Positions 55,041 through 64,000 of a DNA stretch of 64,000 bases are shown here, piece after piece (within the stretch, counting starts at the first letter, position 1; every line of letters begins with the position of its first letter). This DNA is from Ctenosaura bakeri (Eukaryota; Chordata; Lepidosauria; Squamata; Iguanidae): contig CAOLHI010000351.1 of NCBI GenBank assembly GCA_948474755.1, positions 62,001 through 126,000 of the forward strand, in the 5' to 3' direction. Position numbers and translations under genes: made by a program. The notes under the pieces were generated by a model. The model had not been told where the DNA came from. It was given only the letters and a program-made list of their open reading frames with translations, and did no database searches.

Positions 55041-56919
55041 AGAACAAAACAAAAAAAAAAAACTTGTATTACCCTGTGTGTTTGTGTCTGTATGTGTGTG
55101 GCGTGTCTGTATGTCTATGTTCCCAAATACATATTTTTAAAAAAGATATCTCTCACCGATCTCAGTATTCCAAGTAGCACTATGTCTCAAGGCATGCTTG
55201 GTCAGCAAATTCCTGGAGTCTTTTCAGAATCACAACAGCAAATATTTTCCTTTCACTGCCTAAGTGGCAGGAATAGTCCATCACTGTTTTTACAGTCTCC
55301 ATGGTCACCTTTGTTCTGGTCCCTGATAATGTTAGCATTTGTTGCTAACTGCTGTTCACTTTGCCACAGGCAACATAGCAAGAGGCCATGTGCCAGGCTG
55401 GTCTGCTTACACTTCAGCTATTCAGTTGAGATGCCATCTTTGCCAGGTGCTTCTCACTTGTCAGAGAGTCAAAAACATCCACAACAGGTTGTTCTGCTGG
55501 TGTGCTAAGCACTATCTGGGAGAGACATTTCACCAGCATAGCAGTACAACTTGCATTCCAGGCAGCATTATAGAAGAAAGAATGTTTCAGTAGCAGCAAC
55601 ACTGAGAACCTTTTTAATTGCATCATGTATAGCATGAAAGTTCCTGAAGCCCAGAGCAATTACCTGTCTTGACAGCTGCCAATTGACCATTATTTTATTT
55701 GCTAAGAAACTGGAATTTTTAAAGCACTTTTTAAAAACTAAATTATGGGCATTGAGCGTAACTAAATTGTGGGCATTTCAGACTGTCATATTATTTTCTT
55801 GGGTGTTGATAAATGGATCTTTTTGGAAAGTGTGTAATTTGTAGCCTTCATGAAACAGCACTGTGTGTGTATGAGAGAGAGGGGGGAGTAAAATATTCAT
55901 ATTGGAGTCCAGGAAGACAATCCTTTAATGGAAGCAGGATTCTATGCATAGGGCAATCTACAGATCAGAGCCCATGTGTGGCAAAGACCATCATATGGCA
56001 AGAATTTAAAAGCATTTATTTGGCTAGCCCAAATAAAGTACTGTTTTTACATACTTTGAGACTTAAGGAAGAAGCTCATTTCACCTTGAGAATTCACACA
56101 TTTTTTGTAAGGCTCCTAGGTCATTCTGGAGGAAAAAAGGCATGTCCAAAAGGCATGTTCAGTTACACAATTGAAAAAATATATATGCACAAACACACTT
56201 TAGTTAAAAAGGAAAATGTAAATAAGGAAAGCCACATACACACAAATGCACATGCTAGGAAAATGTAGAAAAAAGTGAACATATTTCCATGTCATCTCAT
56301 GTGTGTGTGCATACATACATGCACACACACATAAAAGTTTTATAATCTTATATTTAAAAAAAGATGGGGAAAAATACAGATGGTATTTGGAGAAATGCAA
56401 CAAAATTGAAACTGAGAGATATCCACATCCTTGATGTGAAGAAAAGGAGAGGGAGTCCCCACATCCATTGCTCATAAGTGTGCCCTCAGTTGTTTTTATT
56501 GGGGCTAAAGATAAAGCTTCATGTAGGAATGAAAACAAATGCACATGACTTTCAAAAAATGCTCAAAATGTTATATTTGCTCTTAGATATTGTTATATTT
56601 ATTTAATTTTGGAAATGCTTAGGGACAATATTTAGGACTGTTCCAAATTCTCTGCTCCTCCCTATATGAAAGACATGTATTATTTTCTCCCTCACTCTTG
56701 TGGGTTCTGAGAATTTCTGAGAAATGTAGCAGTCTGCAGGGCTTTAGGACTTACCTTCTTGTAACAAGATAGCCCTCGTACAATAAGTCACACAGGGCAT
56801 GGCTGCATTTTTTGTTTGTTTGTTTGTTTGTTTCTAACTAGATCTTTGCAGCCACTGTGCTCCTCATGCTTCCTCAAATGTCCATGAGAATAGTTATTTG
56901 CATTTTACTATATTAGGCA
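55041..56919. other. Unique AT-rich non-coding DNA
   Basis: No gene is supported. TG/CA-rich stretches lie at 55072-55120 and 56280-56335, and a (TTTG)n run at 56811-56834. The frames at 55035-55508 and 55813-56268 are 150-157 codons long but have no recognisable domain, no splice context and low-complexity starts. Confidence 0.45.
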
Positions 56920-57113
56920 CAGTCAGAATGGTGTAATGGTTTAGACATTGGACTATAACTTGGGAGATCAGGGTTCAGTTTGGCCACTCGGCCATGGAAA
57001 CTCACTGGGTGACCTTGGGCATGTCACACACTCAGCCCTAGAAAATCCAATAATAGCTTCACCTTAAGGTCACCATAAGTCAGAAACAAATTGAAGGCAC
57101 ACAACAACAACAA
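56920..57113 (+). mobile_element. tRNA-derived SINE
   Basis: CAGAATGGTGTAATGGTTTA (A-box side), TTGGGAGATCAGGGTTCAG (B-box side), CACTCGGCCATGGAAACTCA, CTGGGTGACCTTGGGCATG, ACACACTCAGCCC, CACCTTAAGGTCACCATAAG and AAGGCACACAACAACAACAA tail. Nearly full length. Confidence 0.93.
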
Positions 57114-59490
57114 TATATTAGGGTAGAAAGAACATTAAAAGAGAATTTAAAAGTATGAAAAAAATTCTCGGGTATTAGGAAACCCTGGGAAAAGAATCCC
57201 GGATAGATGAGAATCTTCACAATTAGGAATTTATTCTGCAGAAAATTTTTCACACACTGTGCAAAATTCCACACATGGTAATTTTTGCACGCAAAGCAGT
57301 TTTTTATGCACAGGAAACAGCACATGCTGTGCTGAAAATGTTATGTGTGGATTTTGCTAGAATTACATTGTTTTCTGCATTAAAAAATGGCATTTTGTGC
57401 AGAAAATAATATTTCTGTGCAGAAAGTGTTGTTTCCCAAATAGAAAAGGTTTTCTGTCCTTTAAAAAAAAGGCCTATGAATTTTTTGTGGAGTATAAGGC
57501 CTGAACTGTGTATAGCCTGCAAAAACTGAACAATTTTGAAGACTTTTTCACAGCGGAAAGAAAATTGCTACAGTTTTCAATTAATCATTGCTTCCTTCAA
57601 AAACAAAATCAGCAAAGAGTTATGTCCCTACAACACATCACTCTGAACACTTCTAGTCTCCTCTGATTTGGACAATAACTAATATCAGACCTAACCAGAT
57701 AGAAAATCACCAGGAAATATCAGGATCGTCCAGGTAAGGATAGGAAAGAACCCTACTTCAAACCCTGGAGAGCCACTATTAGGTGCAATTGACATTATGT
57801 GTCTAAATGGAGGAACAATCTGATTCCATACAAGGCAGATTATTATGTTTCTAAGACCTGATCCCTTGGGGCTTTGGCTGTTTCTGCCTGCCGGGTAAGT
57901 TTCATTGCTGCTGTTTTTGTTTTGAAAAAGTTTTATTTTTTTGGTCATCTACCATATATATTTCATGCTGTTCCCAAAAGCTCTGTGTTTAACATCACAA
58001 GCTGAGAGTGCTTTGACATCTTAACCTGAATGAACTGTCACACAGGACTCTGTTGTCACTTCTGACAAGCATCATCACAGCAGTCCACACTCCTGGGAGG
58101 ATTCCCATTCTCACTTTTGGTTCAAAGCTCCACAGGGAGGAAGGAAGGTGTGAATGGGAATCCCAGGGGTGTGGAATAGACTGAGGATATCTAATGCCAG
58201 TTCTGCACTTTTGTTCAAATGGAAACATCAAAGCATTCAGGTTGTTGACTTTGCAAGTGGAGCTGGAGAATGCAGTACATTGATTTTGTCTTATTCATTT
58301 TTTAAAATAAAAATGGCTTTGTTTAGCTGGCACCAGTACTACAACCCTGTATAGTAGGATGTCATCATGTTAAATCCTCTAAGGGGAGGGTTGGGAAAAG
58401 CACAAGCAAAGACTAAGGCTTGCAACTGCGTGCATGCATCCACATACACACACCGAGGCTCACACACCTTGACCACGTTGTTCCAAGAAGACAAGACCCA
58501 AAGTTTTGCCCTCTAAAAAATTCTCACTTTTTAAAATCATTTCCAATAATTGTGGGTGCAATTTATTTTTCACCTCCCCTTCTTCCCTATTCACACAGAC
58601 TGTTAAAAGCAGCAGATTCTTTTTTAAAAAATGGAGAGATATGCAAGGAAAAACTAATCCTTTTGAAAAGCTTGGTACACAACTTTGAAAACCAAGCATT
58701 TATGACAAATATTCTCCTTTAGAAGTAGATATTAAGTTTTCTGCAAATTCAGTAGGTAAAATTGTGGAACAAATATGAGCTCACTATACTTCAAGAGTAT
58801 TAATTTAATACTCTCCCTTGATTCAGTTCAGAAGGATTTTCCCCCTCAATAAGTCAAGTCTGTGCTTTCCATCTGGTGTGATCTCCCCAAGCAGATATTT
58901 ATGCAGCCAGCTCATCTGATAGCTGAAAGGAAGCAGGAGGCCTGTCATCTCCAGCTTCACTCATGAGGAACTGAATGCTATAGTGACACAATAGATGTTA
59001 TTTGAAGCTGGTATGTCAGATGGGGATAGCTTTCCTTCTTACAAGGAGAAAAGGTAGACTTTCCTTACCTTTCAGTTCAGATATGAGCTCCTTCATTTAA
59101 TTTTCCTCTTGGGTACATCTCCAGTTTACAGAGTTTTCCAAGTTGACACTGGCATGACCTTGAAAGTCTTGTCAGACATACTGCTAGGCAATCCTCAGAA
59201 GGTTTCCTGGTTTAATGAGATTGCAAAAGGTATGCTCCCTTTTCAGATAGTAATCTGAATAAATGTTTTTGTGCCATGTGTGGAACTCTTAATTCATGGA
59301 GCTGTTCTCCATGGGAAAGAGAAGAACAGACACTAATGTTATCTGGGACAATGAAAAAACAGCTTGAAGGCACTGCAGTTTAGACAAGGTCCTATCCAGC
59401 CAGAATTAAGCATTTTCAATGAGGAAATGGGGACCAGCTATAATGTAAACATGATTGATGTAAAGTTGTAGGCTTTCACAGCCAGAATCC
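57114..59490. other. Mostly unique AT-rich DNA
   Basis: No gene is supported. From about 57220 to 57450 the words TTTCTGTGCAGAAA, TTCTGCAGAAAA and TTTGTGCAGAAAA recur on both strands. This is a degenerate palindrome-rich stretch like 63550-63750. Short CA-rich words lie near 58440. Confidence 0.45.
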
Positions 59491-59673
59491 ATAGGTTGTT
59501 GTGGGTTTTCTGGGCTTTGAGGCCATGTTCTATTAGTATTTTCTCCTGACATTTCACCTGCATCTGTGGCTGGCATCTTCAAAGGATCCTCTGAAGATGC
59601 CAGCCACAGATGCAGGTAAAATGTCAGGAGAAAATACTAATAGAATACAGCCTCAAAGCCCACAAAAACCTAT
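59491..59673. repeat. Inverted repeat, possible Penelope-like terminal unit
   Basis: Two arms of about 85-95 bp face each other around AAGGATCCT (59583-59591). CTGCATCTGTGGCTGGCATC on the left pairs with GATGCCAGCCACAGATGCAG on the right without a mismatch. The outer parts (TTTTCTCCTGACATTTCACC, TGGGCTTTGAGGC) pair with few changes. The wording (GGCTTTCACAGCCAGAATCC just outside, then GTGGGTTTTCTGGGC) is a high-copy squamate repeat that I believe ends Penelope-like elements. That assignment is from memory and uncertain. Confidence 0.6.
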
Positions 59674-59898
59674 ATGTGATTGGTTTTTACAGTGTATTTT
59701 TCTCCTGTAAAAACAACTTCATGCAAGTCCTCATTGTGCAACTTAAAATTTAATATTAAACACAACATGCTTCCACTTGCATGGATTACCAGAGCTCTAA
59801 TTGCTCAAATCCTAGAGCACATATTAACCACACATATTTTTCTCCAGAGTTTTTGAAGGCTACCTTCTGGAGAACAACTCCCAGAATCCCCCAGCCAA

Positions 59899-59935
59899 CA
59901 TGGATATATGGATATATGGATATATGGATATATGG
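59899..59935 (+). repeat. 8 bp tandem repeat, (ATGGATAT)n
   Basis: Between four and five perfect 8-mer units, directly after AGAACAACTCCCAGAATCCC, a word typical of small foldback elements. Confidence 0.92.
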
Positions 59936-60224
59936 TTGGGGCATTCCAACAGCTGTAGCCAAAAAAGAAACTTTTCCAAGTTCTTCCCAGTTGCTTCTAT
60001 TGGTATTAGCAGATCTGGGTTGTATCAACTGAACACTTGATATGATTCAATTGACATCTCAATTTGTGGTCTTTGACATGGACATTTACCTCCTGGCCAG
60101 GGCTACTTGGGATGCAAGGGTGCATATATACTGAGGTTAGATCACTAGTATGCTGATGATACTAAGCTTGATTTCTCCTTGTTTATCCTTCTTTCTTTCC
60201 ATTGCATCACATTGCATTTCCTTT

Positions 60225-60760
60225 GTATTCTGCTTTCTCCCAGACTGAGACCCAGAAAGGCTCCCAGACAGAGTAAGTTAAAAATGTTCACAATAGAATT
60301 TTAAAATAATTAAAACATAAAACTGTGTAAAATCATTTTTAAAAACATACAAAAGTGTTAAATGATAAGTAAAACATCTCAATAAGTAGCTGCCCTACTT
60401 ATATATTAAAAGCCTGCTTAAACAAAAAAAATCTCTGCCTCGTGGTGAAAGGAAAGCAAGGAGGGCCAACCTCGCCTCTCACAGGAGGAAATTCCAGAGA
60501 GTTAGGGCAGCCACTGAGAAGACTGTCTGTCATGCCCTCAGCAAGTGACCCTGTGATGCTGGTGGGACTGATCTAATTCAGGAACCCTGTGTCTGCTTTT
60601 AGGAGGAGAGAAGCACATTAGAAGGCCTGGGTGGAGTTCTTGGATAATGATCAATTTGACCTTGAAGTGGGTATGCCTCCCTTGTACACATGCCAGGATA
60701 CAAGTCTGGCTATGATCTGAGAAGTAATGCCAGGAAGACAGGATTGCATGTAGCTGTATG
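60225..60760. repeat. Dispersed squamate repeat, class unassigned, longest copy
   Basis: TTCTGCTTTCTCCCAGACTG, AGGCTCCCAGACAGAGTAAG, A-rich AATTAAAACATAAAAC, AAAGCCTGCTTAAAC, CTCTGCCTCGTGGTGAAAGG, AAATTCCAGAGAGTTAGGG, CAGCCACTGAGAAGACTGTC, GGACTGATCTAATTCAGG and GGAGGAGAGAAGCACATTAG. This is the same family as at 14620 and 25915 but extends further, including the CCACTGAGAAGGCC section. It recurs throughout lizard genomes; I cannot name its class. Confidence 0.55.
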
Positions 60761-60850
60761 CTCAGTTGCTTGCAGTAAACTGAAGCAGATTTGAAAAAGT
60801 GATGAGAAAGTTTGTTTTAATAATTGTAATATCAATATAATAAATATAAT

Positions 60851-61083
60851 GTAAACAAGGAAGAATTTCCTGATCAGAACTGGTCCAATGATCAGAGCTG
60901 TCCGGCAGTGGAATATGCTGCCTACGAGTGTGGTGAAGTCTCCTTCTTTGGAGGTTTTTAAGCAGAGTCTGGTTGGCCATCTGTTGAGAGTGCTTTGACG
61001 TGGGTTCCTGCATGGCAGAGGGTTGGGCTGGATGGCCCTGTGGTCTCTTCCAGCTCTTGTGATTCTATGATTCTATGATTCAA
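60851..61083 (+). mobile_element. CR1 LINE 3' end
   Basis: AGGAAGAATTTCCTGATCAG, GAGCTGTCCGGCAGTGGAAT, GCTGCCTACGAGTGTGGTGA, TCCTTCTTTGGAGGTTTTTA, AGCAGAGTCTGGTTGGCCAT, GGGTTGGGCTGGATGGCCC, TCTTCCAGCTCTTGTGATTC and the tail ATTCTATGATTCTATGATTC. The complete CR1 3' UTR terminus is present; everything 5' is missing. The sense-strand partner of the 36381 copy. Confidence 0.95.
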
Positions 61084-64000
61084 TTATGAAAGTTGATTAA
61101 CTAGTTATAGTGGTCAGACCACCTGCAGGCATGATTCAGCTGGTCTTTTATATTATAATTTATCAAGAGTGTTTTTTAATTTTGCAAGGAAGTCATTCAG
61201 TAAAGCAGCCCTATCTTTAAAAAAAATCAAATCTATATAGCTACAACCTGAAAGTGAAGAAAATCGGTGCAATTAATCTATTAAGGATTTCCCTAGTAAT
61301 TGAAATGGAGCCTTTGATTACTCTCTGTTGTTTATTTTGTTCATCTTGTAATTTGTCTCCTTTCAGTCTCCTGCTACACCTATGATTATGCTTGCTGTTA
61401 AGGGGTGGGGGAGAGACTTGGTTGTTGTGAGATTTCTTCATTCTCTTTCTTAGCACCTGCAGAAAAATGTCAAGGCACCACTAGAAGAACCGTGGACTGA
61501 GGCAACCTGGTGCAACTCTCAGGGAACTTCTCGTCTAGGAAACAAGATTTGTGGGATTCTGGAATAGAATAATGTAGAGCACTGCTACTCAAAATGGTGT
61601 TCTGTGGACAAGTGGTGGTTTCTGAACTATTGGCTGCCACTACTCAGTTTCCCAAGAAGAAAGGAAAAGTCAACAGGCACAAATATGGTGCTGGTCCCCA
61701 GCACATTGAGAGAGAAAAGCTGTTTATCCATCACATGCGGAAGGCTGAGAAGTACTGCTAGAGAGGAAACTATTGCAGATCAAGGGCACAGGACATGTAA
61801 CAATTGCTTCTTCAAGCCTGCCTTTACTTGAAGCCTGATGGTGAGACTCTCTGTAAAGGAGCCTTATGTGCCTTGGCTTAATTCTTTATGAACCTCAAAA
61901 TCAGTCAGGATCAGGCAATCTTGGAACTGGGGAGGATTGCACACCTATATTGTAACTCACCAAGTTTTTCTCTGGGTGGCACAGAAATTAATAAACCTTA
62001 GTAAACCAAAGAACATGATAATTGCACTGGATATGATTAATTTGTCTTTTGCAAGCAATTGCACATAGCACATAGCACTCAGAACTGATAGGTATACAAG
62101 TCCTGAACATTTTGCCCAAGTTTGACTTCAACACAGACCTGGACCATTGTTCACCTAGAGTTCCCAACAATGGAATGGGAAGGTAAGATAGCACATCCCA
62201 CCTATTTTTTTTTCTGATTCTTTTCATAGCCTTTGCCTACCACTTAATAAAATCATCAACTGCTAACTTACCGTTATGCTTATTGCCTCTAAAGAACCAA
62301 TGCCATTAGGAAAAAAACAAAAACAAAGAAAAGCAAGCAGAAGAATCCTAGTCAAGTAAAAAAAATAAGGTAACCTACCCACCACCACCAGAAATTTAAA
62401 TTTCAGAAAAGCTATCCCACTTTCCTCAACATATTTTAAAAGCTGATGATTTCAGTCCAGCTCTAACAGAGATTAAATTAAAGGTTTTTCCAACCAGCAT
62501 TTTTTTACTGAAGAAGTAAAACAAAAGACACTAAAGATTAAGTACAAATACTGCTCCGAAGGAAACAAAAGCAAGAAACCAAAGGATGCTTTGGAGTGAT
62601 ACTCCGGTATTCAGAGGGAAAGGAGGGGAGTTGAAGTGGAAGAGGCTGGGAAGCTAGTCAAGGAGACTGGGTAATAGGTCTGGCACACTCTCCATTCCAC
62701 TTTTCAACAGAGAGTGTGAAGATCTGTTTTGTCCTATTTCTTCAGATCCTGCGTTCCAAGCTTAACAGACAAAATGGAGATTATAGAGCAAAGATGATCA
62801 TGTGGGAATGTGAAAGTGCACTTTGTGAATTTCTGCTCTTTGGCAACATGTTCTTTCTGATCACATCTAGCTATGCACTTTATTGATTTCCTTTCCTGTT
62901 TGCTGTCATTTGTGTATTTTTATATGGTTGGAATAGATAGATGTTTTCTGTATGCCCATTGCTTGAATTATGGAAGAAAATGGCTGAAGGGAAAGTACTG
63001 CAACCTATAGGCCTCTCTCCCTGTCATACTGCCTTTCCATTTAGGTATACATCCTCATAAATTTCTAAAAAGAGTAAGAAGTCTGACTCAGAAAAGAGTT
63101 GTGGCTCTCCTTGCCCACCTTAGACAGCACAGAGAAAGATCTCATGGATATAGGGCAATCATGTGGAAGTACAATATATATACATAGAGAAAAGTTACAA
63201 AATATAGAGAGACAGGTATATAGAGTAACCGTGATAATTTTAACTGGCATTTACTGTGAATTCAGACAATTTCAGACAGACAGCAGTCTGATCCTTAGAT
63301 TACTCGTGTACGGGAGCTTAGCCTTTTACAACATCCATACCGTCCAAACAACTGTATGTATAGTACAATGTACAATTCTGTACCTTTCAGGTACTAGACT
63401 TTCTTCCAGTTAAACTCAACTTTCTTTATATCCTTTAGGCAGCAGGCTAATAATTCTTTCTTGATAACATTCCCAAATGAAGCAATGTGTGATTTTAGGA
63501 ATTTTCTTCCCATTGCAAGAAAGTCTGTCAACTGTGCAGTTTTCAAAGACTGTTGACAGTTTGGGATTTATTCTGTCCAAAATTAGCATATAGAAGTTTT
63601 TGCATCATTTTCTGTGCAGAAATGTTTGATGCACAAAAAATTGCAATTGCTCAGGATTTATTCTGCACAAAAGTTGTATGTGGTTTTTGGTTGTTGTTTT
63701 TTTTTACATAATATGTTTTCTGTGCAAAAACATGCAATTTTTGTGCAGAACAAATCTTGACCCATGATTTTCATTAGTCAAGGATTCTTCTTAAATGGCC
63801 TCTGGTGTCTGCCCAGGAAATTAAGCTGCTTAATCAATCATTAAAACATAATAAGACCCTGGAGACGATTTTCTGCCTACTGAATACTTTAAAGAAAATA
63901 TAGACTGGTGGGTTGCTACATTGCTACAGGTTTGTTCATTCATATAAACAGCACTACTTATATACCAAATGAAGGGAAACTTGGAATAATCCTCTTTTTA
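61084..64000. other. Mostly unique AT-rich DNA
   Basis: No gene is supported. At 63550-63750 there are repeats of TTTATTCTG(C/T).CAAAA, TTTTCTGTGCAGAAATG and TTTTTGTGCAGAAC, related to the loci at 36990 and 57220. Frames up to 104 codons (63099-63413) have no recognisable domain. Confidence 0.45.

Noticed and set aside
55035..56268. Frames of 151-157 codons as genes
   Set aside because: They start in TG-rich low-complexity DNA and show no domain, no splice signals in register and no homolog that I recognise.

Overview
The window looks like non-coding DNA from a squamate reptile (a lizard; species not resolved). I found no host gene that I can defend, no tRNA or rRNA gene, no CRISPR array and no prokaryotic feature. 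The assignment rests on the repeats: CR1 LINEs with the ATTCTATG-type 3' tail, L2 LINEs, RTE-BovB LINEs, tRNA-derived SINEs ending in ACAACAACAA, 5S rRNA-derived SINEs, and many small DNA transposons. This mixture is typical of lizards. The background is AT-rich and looks like an intergenic desert or a very long intron. All open frames over about 100 codons lie in transposon remnants, GC-rich transposons or simple repeats.

Layout. 1-3.4 kb: a CR1 reverse-transcriptase relic broken by a 657 bp hAT element, then a Harbinger-like element. 4.1-9.5 kb: a SINE, a short hAT element, unique DNA and an antisense L2. 9.5-14.6 kb: two Harbinger-like elements, an LTR-like relic and an 831 bp hAT element. 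16.1-18.1 kb: a BovB relic with a 105 bp MITE inside. 18.8-23 kb: foldback elements, a local tandem duplication, two 5S-SINEs, and a tRNA-SINE split by a hAT element. 27.3-31.8 kb: a tandem duplication, an 813 bp hAT element full of GACTTGA words, two Harbinger-like elements, and an L2 split by a solo LTR. 32-48 kb: a SINE, BovB and CR1 fragments, a second GACTTGA hAT element, a CpG-rich Harbinger-like element, a second BovB with two insertions, and another Harbinger-like element. 48-64 kb: BovB, L2, SINE and CR1 fragments, palindromic elements and unique DNA.

The clearest result is the nested transposon history, which can be read at base level. Five hAT-type elements are flanked by 8 bp target-site duplications, three of them perfect and two-thirds to seven-eighths identical in the rest. 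Several Harbinger-like elements are flanked by TAA or TTA. A solo LTR is flanked by CTCTC on both sides.

The most unusual signal is the long Harbinger-like family (2970, 9550, 12693, 29053, 40656, 47234). All six copies are GC/CpG-rich and carry a conserved splice-donor-like GTAAG word at a similar place. They also carry internal hairpins whose pairing is kept although the arm sequences differ between copies. This could be a transposon that captured a promoter plus first exon, or one that makes a structured RNA. That is inference and needs alignment and RNA data.
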